5,623 nucleotides of DNA, from assembly GCA_020426425.1 (NCBI GenBank), contig JAGQQB010000250.1, positions 1-5,623 of the forward strand, in the 5' to 3' direction. Source of the DNA: Planctomycetaceae bacterium. GTDB taxonomy: Bacteria > Planctomycetota > Planctomycetia > Planctomycetales > Planctomycetaceae. The notes below the pieces were generated by a model. The model made no database searches. It saw nothing but the letters and a program-made list of their open reading frames with translations, and was not told where the DNA came from. Shown piece by piece: positions 1 through 5,623 of the stretch (position 1 is the first letter of the stretch; each line of letters opens with the position of its first letter). The position numbers and the translations under genes are program-made.

Positions 1-1183
1 CAACACGGATATCGGCATTGCGCAACAGGACCAATTCAGGGTCAGTCGCCAGTTGTTCGCTGCCGCTAGCGACGAGGAAGTTCGCAGGCTGACCAGGCGC
101 GATCGTACCTCCGGCATGAGAGAGTCCCAGTGCCCGGACGCCATTCACCGTCCCCAGCCTCAGAATACTCGATGCAGGCATGTCGGGCGCGAGCGACTGG
201 ACCAGGCGCAATTCGTCCCAGACAGACAGATCGGGGTTCGACGCCCGGCTGTCTGTCCCGAGGCAAACGTTAATCCCCATCTCGAGCATCTCGCGCCAGC
301 GATGTGGAGGATGCCCCATCGCCGCATGCGTGCGCGGACAATAAACCACCGACATGTGAGGATGCTCGGCCAAGAAACGGAGTTCCTCGTCATCCAGATG
401 GTTGCCGTGGACCACAAGTACGCAGGGTAAGGGGGCGAGCAGTCTAAGGTAGTCGAGCGGTCGCGTGCCAAGCGGAATGTCGCTCGCATTCCACACGCTA
501 AAGCTCGTCAACAACTCAACGAGCGGACCGCTCCCGCGATCCAGGAGTTCCAGCTCCGCCTGTGATTCGGCGAGATGCATCGCCACAGGCGCCTGAAACT
601 GCCGGGCAAGTTCCAGAACCGAGCGCAGCAATGCAGGATGGACAGAGTAAGGTGCGTGTGGACTCAGGCCGCGAATGATCGCATCGTCACGATCGGCATT
701 GGAAAGATGCCGCTGCGCCGTCTCCAACTGCGCAGCATGCGACTCAGGACGCAATCCGAGAACCTCGCGGAACACGACTCCAGTCAGTCCCTGTAGGACA
801 GAGACTGAAGCCTCTGCGAGCCAGTCGCTCGTGGCGATCTCACCGAACGCAACAGTCCCCGTCGACTCGCATTCATGCAGCCCCTGTGGAATCCAATCCT
901 GCTCCGCGCCTCGTTCGCGCCGACAATCCACGACCGAGCGAATCCAATCGGCGAACCGATCCCGCGGCTCCAGCGGGGACGTAAGCCCGCTGAACTCCAG
1001 ATGGGTGTGTGCGTTCACCAGTCCAGGCAGCAGCGCTGCATTCGTGAATCGACGAACGGGAATGCCGGTTGGAACATCGCTTTGGACCGCGATGATCTGT
1101 CCATCTTCAACCAGCACGACACCCTGCGGCAACGGAGGGCCATGACCGCAGTAAACCCAGTCGGCGGTGCATGCCACCCTCAT
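1..1183 (-). CDS. COG0402-type metal-dependent amidohydrolase / deaminase, C-terminus cut by window edge
   Basis: The frame is open from an ATG at 1183 to the left edge: 394 complete codons with no stop. It belongs to the amidohydrolase superfamily branch of chlorohydrolases and nucleoside or aminopyrimidine deaminases, cytosolic enzymes that bind one divalent metal. Visible motifs are the strand before the first metal site, LLPGLVNAHTHLEFSGL (H59, H61), then SPHAPYSVH (176-182), MHLAESQAE (H203, catalytic-type E206), VHGNHLDDEEL (H259) and CLGTDSRASN (D311). The expected metal ligands and catalytic Glu are all present, so the enzyme is probably active. No signal peptide is seen. An AGGA (1194-1197) lies 10 nt before the ATG, and the start is 22 bp after the STAS stop, so cotranscription is likely. 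Substrate is not readable from sequence. Aminodeoxyfutalosine deaminase (futalosine menaquinone route), S-adenosylhomocysteine/methylthioadenosine deaminase and guanine deaminase are all possible. Only the last part of the composite domain is missing. Confidence 0.88.
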   Translation of the reverse strand, partial: MRVACTADWVYCGHGPPLPQGVVLVEDGQIIAVQSDVPTGIPVRRFTNAALLPGLVNAHTHLEFSGLTSPLEPRDRFADWIRSVVDCRRERGAEQDWIPQGLHECESTGTVAFGEIATSDWLAEASVSVLQGLTGVVFREVLGLRPESHAAQLETAQRHLSNADRDDAIIRGLSPHAPYSVHPALLRSVLELARQFQAPVAMHLAESQAELELLDRGSGPLVELLTSFSVWNASDIPLGTRPLDYLRLLAPLPCVLVVHGNHLDDEELRFLAEHPHMSVVYCPRTHAAMGHPPHRWREMLEMGINVCLGTDSRASNPDLSVWDELRLVQSLAPDMPASSILRLGTVNGVRALGLSHAGGTIAPGQPANFLVASGSEQLATDPELVLLRNADIRV

Positions 1184-1205
1184 CGGTCAATCATCCTGAG
1201 GCATC

Positions 1206-1568
1206 TCACGACTCGGCCAACGCCGCCAGCGCGGCGTCGCGATCATCGAACACATCCCACACCGTGGTCAGATTGGTCACCTGCAAGATCTCCAGGCAAT
1301 CTGGGCTCACACTCGCCAGCGCAAACCGCCCTCCCGGCTTCTCCTTGATGTGTTTCCACAAGCGAAACAAGATCTCGATGAACGAAGAGCTGAAGAACGA
1401 CACATGTTCCAGGTCGACCAGCACCTTCGGCTGGGCCGCTGCCGAAGCCTCCAGGAATGCCTCATTCACCGGCTGAATCAGCGACTCGCTCAGGTTTGCG
1501 CAGCGCGGACTGAGTGTCAGAATGGTGATGTCGTCGTGTGTCTCGACGGTAACCAGGGAAGCAGACAT
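1206..1568 (-). CDS. Single-domain STAS protein, anti-sigma-factor-antagonist (SpoIIAA)-like
   Basis: This 120-residue protein is the size of a free STAS domain. Alternating strands and helices run from the N-terminal strand (12-19, DDITILTL) through VLVDLEHVSFFSSSFIEILFRLW (49-71) to GGRFALASVSPDCLEILQVTNLTTVWDVF (79-107). By alignment with SpoIIAA (…DSSGLG…), S61 sits where the phosphorylated serine lies, while the preceding Asp is replaced by S60 and the following Gly by F63. Known relatives are phosphorylated by HPK-type anti-sigma kinases and switch partners, and act in the cytoplasm. Whether this one does so is inference. No kinase, phosphatase or sigma factor gene is in the window. The ATG at 1568 is preceded by C-rich sequence with no Shine-Dalgarno, but a good promoter lies upstream (1621-1648). 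The amidohydrolase follows 22 bp downstream, so the two probably share a transcript. The family call is firm; the partner and output are unknown. Confidence 0.88.
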   Translation of the reverse strand: MSASLVTVETHDDITILTLSPRCANLSESLIQPVNEAFLEASAAAQPKVLVDLEHVSFFSSSFIEILFRLWKHIKEKPGGRFALASVSPDCLEILQVTNLTTVWDVFDDRDAALAALAES

Positions 1569-1573
1569 GAGGT

Positions 1574-1596
1574 GGGCCGCATGGGGGGAGGGTGGG
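1574..1596 (+). other. Four-tract G-quadruplex motif in the STAS leader (template strand)
   Basis: The plus strand has G-tracts at 1574-1576, 1583-1588, 1590-1592 and 1594-1596, separated by 6, 1 and 1 nt. This fits the G3+N1-7 four-tract rule. The plus strand is the template for the STAS gene, so the motif could fold in the template DNA just downstream of the predicted transcription start. The mRNA itself would carry the C-rich complement. That it folds is inference. Confidence 0.5.
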
Positions 1597-1613
1597 AAGA
1601 CTCACGAAGTCTT
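1597..1613 (-). promoter_or_regulatory. Perfect 6-bp inverted repeat at the predicted 5' end of the STAS transcript
   Basis: AAGACT and AGTCTT flank a 5-nt loop (1603-1607). Counting about 7 nt from the -10 box at 1621-1626, transcription would begin at or next to this repeat, so the RNA would open with a small hairpin. It could stabilise the 5' end or mark an operator dyad near +1. A 6-bp arm may also occur by chance. Confidence 0.35.
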
Positions 1614-1620
1614 AACACAC

Positions 1621-1648
1621 ATACTACTCGCCCAGCGCGATGCGTCAA
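1621..1648 (-). promoter_or_regulatory. Sigma-70-type promoter for the STAS-amidohydrolase unit
   Basis: Reading the minus strand, a -35 box TTGACG (1643-1648, five of six matches to TTGACA) is followed after 16 nt by TAGTAT (1621-1626, four of six matches to TATAAT). It lies in the 131-bp gap between the glycoside hydrolase stop and the STAS start and points toward STAS. The predicted start site is near 1612-1614, which gives a leader of about 45 nt. This is the clearest promoter-like sequence I found in the window. Confidence 0.55.
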
Positions 1649-1699
1649 TTCGAAACGAGAGTGCGAAGCCACGTCGCTGTACAGGGGCGCTGTGACGAC

Positions 1700-3514
1700 T
1701 CACTCGGCCACGTATTGAATCTCATCCAGATAAAACGTCACCGGCGCACCTTGTCCCGCCAGTGACCAACCGAATCCGGTCTTGATACGAGACAGGTCTT
1801 TTCCAGCCAGCGGAATGCGATGCCGCTGCCACTCGTTGGTCAGCCGAACTTCTTTGAGTTCGGCCTTTGCTGTATCACGATAGAGTTGATCGCCATCACC
1901 ACCGAGCGTGAAATTGACGACTTCGCCCCCTTTCTCGCCACGCACCCAAAATTCGATGGCCGCTGCGTCCCTCAGATTCAATCCACCCGGCTTCTCGCCA
2001 TGCCAGTCTTGTGGCGGTGATTGCCACAGCACGCCACCCCAGTTGTCGGCAGCGGCGTAAGTCACTTTCATACAGGTTGTTCCAGCCTGCGGTCGCTCGG
2101 AGCATTCAAGATCCATCAAAATGGCGTCGGTCGACCCCATGTAGCCTGAAGGGACGTAGGGCGCGGTGATCTTGCCATCTCCATACACCAGGACAGGAAG
2201 CTTCGCGAGCGGCGCGGGAATCGCCTTGCGGGGAGCATCGACGTAGAGCGGAACATTCGCGACCGCCGCACCACCGTGACCATCCCGCACGTAGGCAAAC
2301 AGCCGATAGCCGCCGCCACCTTCCGGAATGGTGACCTCAACCCCATCGATCGTGACACGCACGGCATCGGCGAACATCGACTCCTCGGCCTGAGCATCAC
2401 CGCCGACACCGATCACGCCGGCATCAGACCGCAGTACCCACTGCACCTGCAAGGCATCTTGCTCTGGATCAGTTGCCGTCAACCGGGCGTGCACGACCTC
2501 GTCTGGCTTTAGAGGATGCGAGCGGTCGACAGACAGAGACGTCACTTCCGGGCAGCGATTCTCCGGCCAACGCCCCGTCCAGGAACGCGACATCGCATCT
2601 GCTGCCGCCAGTCGAGAGCCATCTGGCAGCAGCATACCAAACCAGGTGGCGGTGGTCTCCTGCTTGTGCCCCCACAGAAACGCGTACGATCCTAGACACA
2701 GGCCAGCCTGCTCGGCGACGGCAACACGATATCCATCGGCATACTGCGTCCCTTTCGCGGTACTGCTCAGTTCGAGGGGCGCGTCCCATTCCGTCTTTTC
2801 GACTTCCCACGGCCCGTGCGGTCCATGTTCCGTCACAATGTACGGACGAGTGCCGCCAGCCGTCCGATACCGCTCTGCCAATGTCGCAATCCCGCCATAG
2901 GAATTCACCCCGACGATATCGACGTCTGGACAATACCGTTCGATCGCCCGCAACTTGTTGGCATCTTCCCCCAGTTCAGCGATGACCGTCATCGTCGGAT
3001 GGTCGGGATCGATTCGCTTGATCTCGCGTGCGATATGATTCACCGCGTACCACACTGCCGGATTGCGACCATCCCCCTCCATCTCATTTCCGATGCCCCA
3101 CATCAGCACGGCAGGATGCGATTTGAACCGCTCGACCGCTGCCAGGCAGTGCTCCAATTGTTTCAACACGGCCGCTTCGTTCTGATAATCGAACCCATGC
3201 CGCTCATGCCCGAGCCACAAGCCAACACACACCGTTAGACCATGGCGCTCTGCCGCATCGAGCAATTCGGGTAGGTCGTCGGTACTCCAGGTCCGAATCG
3301 AGTTGCCCCCCATACTCGCGAGCAATTCCAACTGATCTGTCCCGCCAACGCCATGCACGGCATACGGTTTGCCGTTTCGCATCAACTCAAAACGCCCGTT
3401 GTCGGTTCGCAGTTGCACGACTGATTGACCGGAAGCGACATCGGCAACAATGACCAGCAACAACTGCCAACTGAGCAATGCAATGCCTCGCCATCCGCAT
3501 TCATGATTTGTCAC
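1700..3514 (-). CDS. Exported clan GH-A (GH2-like TIM barrel) glycoside hydrolase with Ig-like and carbohydrate-binding-like domains
   Basis: Starting at the GTG at 3514 gives 604 residues. Residues about 10-29 form a signal peptide (hydrophobic IALLSWQLLLVIVADVASG) without a lipobox, so the product is periplasmic or secreted. A TIM barrel spans about 33-316. It opens with a strand resembling RNGKPYAVHGVGG and contains LMWGIGNEM (N143, acid/base E144), TEHGPHGPW (nucleophile E229) and SYAFLWGHKQE (W281), the retaining-hydrolase layout of clan GH-A. The N-terminal jelly-roll of classical GH2 beta-galactosidases is absent. Residues about 321-426 look Ig/cadherin-like (ATDPEQDALQVQW). Residues about 441-603 look like a jelly-roll carbohydrate-binding module ending in FYLDEIQYV. 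The sugar specificity is not visible. The start is 48 bp after the sulfatase stop, which suggests one operon acting on a sulfated glycan. An upstream GTG at 3556 would add 14 charged residues before the signal peptide. I prefer 3514 because of GGAGAG 7 nt before it. Confidence 0.87.
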   Translation of the reverse strand: MTNHECGWRGIALLSWQLLLVIVADVASGQSVVQLRTDNGRFELMRNGKPYAVHGVGGTDQLELLASMGGNSIRTWSTDDLPELLDAAERHGLTVCVGLWLGHERHGFDYQNEAAVLKQLEHCLAAVERFKSHPAVLMWGIGNEMEGDGRNPAVWYAVNHIAREIKRIDPDHPTMTVIAELGEDANKLRAIERYCPDVDIVGVNSYGGIATLAERYRTAGGTRPYIVTEHGPHGPWEVEKTEWDAPLELSSTAKGTQYADGYRVAVAEQAGLCLGSYAFLWGHKQETTATWFGMLLPDGSRLAAADAMSRSWTGRWPENRCPEVTSLSVDRSHPLKPDEVVHARLTATDPEQDALQVQWVLRSDAGVIGVGGDAQAEESMFADAVRVTIDGVEVTIPEGGGGYRLFAYVRDGHGGAAVANVPLYVDAPRKAIPAPLAKLPVLVYGDGKITAPYVPSGYMGSTDAILMDLECSERPQAGTTCMKVTYAAADNWGGVLWQSPPQDWHGEKPGGLNLRDAAAIEFWVRGEKGGEVVNFTLGGDGDQLYRDTAKAELKEVRLTNEWQRHRIPLAGKDLSRIKTGFGWSLAGQGAPVTFYLDEIQYVAE

Positions 3515-3521
3515 TGACTCA

Positions 3522-3527
3522 CTCTCC
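3522..3527 (-). promoter_or_regulatory. Shine-Dalgarno that decides the glycoside hydrolase start
   Basis: The minus strand reads GGAGAG, then 7 nt, then GTG (3512-3514). This is the strongest ribosome-binding site seen in the window. It supports initiation at 3514, where a compact signal peptide begins, over the in-frame GTG at 3556, which has only AGGA about 4 nt upstream. Confidence 0.6.
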
Positions 3528-3562
3528 GCTCGCTCTGGTTCCGGTCCGCACGCCACTAAATC

Positions 3563-5074
3563 CTACGGTCGCCTACGCGACTCGTCCTGCAACCCCAGTT
3601 GGTGCTCCCACCACTTAAGGTACTTCGCGGGGGCGATCGTGGCGGACAGCCCCCGCTGCTTCATCCGGCCAGCATACCACTTCTCGCTGCTGGTGATGGT
3701 CGCTTCCAGTTCTGGTTCGACCAGCGCACCCTGGTCGTGGCTCGCTTCGATCCACGCATAGAGCCGGTGCTGCAGGTCCGCGAGTGTTGTTGCATGCTCC
3801 AGATCGTCGGCCAGGTTGTTGACCTCGTCCGGATCAGCGACAACATCATACAGCTCATACTCCGGGCGTCGATCGGCCCAGAACAATGCTGGTGGACCAA
3901 CCAACTCACCCCGGTCATGCAATACCTGGGCGACGGTGAGTCCAGGGTACTGCAGCACCTTGTATCCACTTTGCACCGAGTACGGTTTATCGGGATGGAA
4001 ATTGCGAATCAGCTTGAAACGATCGGTCCGGATGCAGCGAATTCGGTCAACAGTATTCCCGCAGCGATCACGCGCGGCGAACACTTCGGTACGTCCATGG
4101 AAGTTCTCATCGAGCAGATTGCGTCCCTCCATCCACTGCGGGATCTCCTCACCGGCGACAGCGAGCGTCGCCGCAGTGACATCGAGCAGGCTGACCAGTT
4201 CCGCATGGACCGCACCAGCCTTGAGTTGTCCCGGCCAGCGAATCAACAGCGGTACGCGTAGTCCGCCATCGTACAGCCACTGTTTGTCGCGGTAGTGTGG
4301 TCGCCCATGATCGCCAAAGAAGAACACGACCGTATTGTCGGTCAGCCCCTCACGGTCGAGCCGATCCAGTACACGACCAACGTGCTGGTCAAGAACTTCG
4401 ATCGACTGCAGGTAATTCGCCCAATCCGCCCGCACGACAGGATGCTCGGGATAGTAGCTTGGAATCTGTACTGTCGCGGCCCGGTCGCGATTCTGCGCCG
4501 TGACAAAATCGCGATGCGGCTCCTTAATCTGCACCTGTGCAAAGAACGGCTGTCCCGGCTGACGGCTCGTCCAGTCCACGCCATCAAACGCCTTGCCTTT
4601 CCATTCGAAGTTGTAGTCGGTTTTCCCGGCCTTTGTGAGCGTAGAATTGCCATTGCAAACGAAATATCCCGACCGTCGCATCAGTTCAAACAGCGGCGTC
4701 ACCGGCTCTGGCAGTGGCCGTTTGACGCTGGTCCGGTGTTGATGCGTGCCGGTCACAATCTGCGTGACACTGGTAATCAACGCTGATCGCGACGACGAAC
4801 AGACCGGTGCTGTCGCGAATGCATTCAAATAGCGTCTCCCATCCGCAGCAAGCCGATCCATGTTCGGCGTACTGACTCCCTTGTATCCGTAACAGCCCAA
4901 TTCCGGACTGAGGTCGTCCGCAATGATCCACACAACATTGGGACGCTCGGCGGCTGACGCGACTGCAGTGCCGAATACCAGGACCACGATCACGCACAAC
5001 GCCACGGAAGCAACATTCCGCTTATCAACTCGGATAGACGAGGAGTTCGACTTCGTTCGCAATACGTGCAGCAT
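3563..5074 (-). CDS. Exported family S1 sulfatase (N-sulfoglucosamine sulfohydrolase-like) with C-S-S-S-R active-site motif
   Basis: The product is 503 residues. A basic N-terminus and hydrophobic stretch (21-36) lead to AVASA at about 37-41, a signal peptidase I site, so the enzyme is exported. The mature part starts at RPNVVWIIADD, with metal-binding D53 and D54. C92, the residue converted to formylglycine in this family, lies 39 residues later, as in human SGSH. R96, K151 (in GKTDYNF), H187 (KEPHRDF), D255/H256 (FFFGDHG) and K264 (DKQWLYDGGLRVPLLIRWPG) fit the remaining active-site positions. ELYDVVADPDEVNNLA (407-422) is the usual C-terminal sulfatase stretch, so the protein is full length. 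Oddities: the motif is C-S-S-S-R, with Ser where Pro or Ala is usual, S102 replaces the Gly of the following L-T-G, and the usual GKxH His is an Asp (D153). The substrate is presumably a sulfated polysaccharide ester or N-sulfate, not readable here. It is the first gene of a likely operon with the glycoside hydrolase. The ATG has only a weak GAGA upstream. Confidence 0.93.
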   Translation of the reverse strand: MLHVLRTKSNSSSIRVDKRNVASVALCVIVVLVFGTAVASAAERPNVVWIIADDLSPELGCYGYKGVSTPNMDRLAADGRRYLNAFATAPVCSSSRSALITSVTQIVTGTHQHRTSVKRPLPEPVTPLFELMRRSGYFVCNGNSTLTKAGKTDYNFEWKGKAFDGVDWTSRQPGQPFFAQVQIKEPHRDFVTAQNRDRAATVQIPSYYPEHPVVRADWANYLQSIEVLDQHVGRVLDRLDREGLTDNTVVFFFGDHGRPHYRDKQWLYDGGLRVPLLIRWPGQLKAGAVHAELVSLLDVTAATLAVAGEEIPQWMEGRNLLDENFHGRTEVFAARDRCGNTVDRIRCIRTDRFKLIRNFHPDKPYSVQSGYKVLQYPGLTVAQVLHDRGELVGPPALFWADRRPEYELYDVVADPDEVNNLADDLEHATTLADLQHRLYAWIEASHDQGALVEPELEATITSSEKWYAGRMKQRGLSATIAPAKYLKWWEHQLGLQDESRRRP

Positions 5075-5555
5075 GACGGGTTTCTCAGAGAGTTCTGCAA
5101 TCAGTGAAGGTCAGGGATCGACCTGCAACACTTTGTCAGGGGGGCTGGGCGATTCACGATCCAACGCATCAATCGCAGCCCGATTCGTGCCCATCGCTAC
5201 ACTGGCTTTCCGCGGCTACGAAGCGGATGCAACAGCGCAGGTGGAATTCGCCAAACACCTGTAACTCATCCCTCGGCAATTTACCACCGGAGACGGAGCG
5301 GCAACTCGACTTGCGGGAAGTATCTGATCCATGGGGCACGCATCCTGCGACTCGGAGGCACTGCGATCAAGTGGACAACACCGACGCCAGCATCGCCGGT
5401 TACGACCACCATCTGTCAGTCACAGCTCTGCTTGCGTCCTCGTAACCCCAAGTCTGGAGGAACCACTCACCGCCTGCTACCATCCCGCTCGCGTGGGACC
5501 ATCGCAGAACTGGTCGGCGAACGCCGGTCAGCCTGGTTGTGTCCAGTCCGCGTAA
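5075..5555. other. Spacer of about 480 bp between the sulfatase and the tRNA; no gene seen
   Basis: Open frames here give low-complexity, Ser/Arg/His-rich translations without domains or Shine-Dalgarno sites, and I judge them non-coding. The spacer must hold the divergent promoters for the sulfatase (leftward) and the tRNA (rightward), but I found no convincing -35/-10 pair on either strand. A GC-rich hairpin can be drawn at 5512-5529 on the plus strand. GACCA at 5497-5501 could instead pair with TGGTC at 5511-5515. No T-tract follows, so neither looks like a terminator. No repeats or attachment-site copies are visible. Confidence 0.6.
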
Positions 5556-5623
5556 GCGCCCGTAGCTCAGTAGGATAGAGCAACGGATTTCTAATCCGTC
5601 GGTCGGGGGTTCGAATCCCTCCG
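5556..5623 (+). tRNA. tRNA-Arg (anticodon UCU), 3' end cut by window edge
   Basis: The cloverleaf can be drawn directly. The 5' acceptor strand GCGCCCG is at 5556-5562, followed by T8 and A9. The D-stem GCTC/GAGC is at 5565-5568/5578-5581, with GG at 5573-5574 in its loop. The anticodon stem ACGGA/TCCGT is at 5583-5587/5595-5599, around the loop TTTCTAA. The anticodon TCT at 5590-5592 reads AGA and, less efficiently, AGG arginine codons. A 5-nt variable loop (5600-5604) precedes the T-arm GGGGG/CCCTC (5605-5609/5617-5621) with the loop TTCGAAT. The last two bases, C and G, begin the 3' acceptor strand and pair with 5562 and 5561. Five acceptor bases and the discriminator lie outside the window. 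Confidence 0.95.

Noticed and set aside
675..1348. Overlapping plus-strand frames (675-1145 and 875-1348)
   Set aside because: They lie opposite the amidohydrolase, whose minus-strand frame has all family motifs and stays open over 1.18 kb. The plus translations are low-complexity.
1681..1693. Inverted repeat ACAG/CTGT just after the glycoside hydrolase stop as an intrinsic terminator
   Set aside because: The stem is only 4 bp and no T-run follows in the direction of transcription.
2473..2985. 170-codon open frame on the plus strand inside the glycoside hydrolase gene
   Set aside because: It is antisense to the catalytic barrel, and its Arg/Ser/Pro/His-rich composition is typical of shadow frames in GC-rich DNA.
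3514..3556. Upstream GTG at 3556 as the glycoside hydrolase start
   Set aside because: It would put 14 mostly polar or acidic residues before the signal peptide and has only a close, short AGGA. The GTG at 3514 has GGAGAG at ideal spacing and yields a compact signal peptide.
3599..4261. 220-codon open frame on the plus strand inside the sulfatase gene
   Set aside because: It is antisense to a clear sulfatase reading frame with conserved catalytic residues; the translation has no recognisable domain and arises from codon bias on the other strand.
5139..5149. G-rich run upstream of the sulfatase as a second G-quadruplex
   Set aside because: It has only one run of six G and one of three, with no fourth tract within reach.
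5104..5555. Plus-strand frames (5104-5445 and 5331-5555) in the spacer before the tRNA
   Set aside because: They have no Shine-Dalgarno, domain or plausible protein composition, and they overlap each other.
5556..5623. tRNA-Arg as the attachment site of an integrated element
   Set aside because: No integrase, no duplicate of the tRNA 3' end and no mobile genes are visible, and the tRNA 3' end is outside the window.

Overview
The window looks like a piece of a planctomycete chromosome (inferred). The grounds are a secreted sulfatase next to a secreted multidomain glycoside hydrolase, a STAS protein whose core loop reads SSSF, moderately high GC, and mostly weak Shine-Dalgarno signals. I cannot name the genus. 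All four protein genes lie on the minus strand. The only plus-strand gene is a tRNA cut off by the right edge.

Layout from right to left, which is the direction of transcription of the protein genes. 5556-5623 is a partial tRNA-Arg(UCU) on the plus strand. 5075-5555 is a spacer of about 480 bp with no believable gene. 3563-5074 encodes an exported sulfatase whose formylglycine site reads C-S-S-S-R instead of C-x-P/A-x-R. 1700-3514 encodes an exported clan GH-A (GH2-like TIM barrel) glycoside hydrolase with C-terminal Ig-like and carbohydrate-binding-like domains. It starts 48 bp after the sulfatase stop, so the two probably form one operon for removing sulfate from an extracellular polysaccharide and cleaving its backbone. 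1569-1699 is a compact regulatory interval. It holds a good sigma-70-type promoter, a hairpin predicted at the extreme 5' end of the transcript, a four-tract G-quadruplex motif on the template strand, and a C-rich leader without a Shine-Dalgarno. 1206-1568 encodes a single-domain STAS protein. 1-1183 encodes a COG0402-type metal-dependent amidohydrolase/deaminase that begins 22 bp after the STAS stop and runs off the left edge without its C-terminus.

There are therefore two likely transcription units: sulfatase plus glycoside hydrolase, and STAS plus amidohydrolase. I see no mobile element, CRISPR array or clearly new multigene system. The points most worth a second look are the degenerate formylglycine motif and the unusual leader of the STAS gene.
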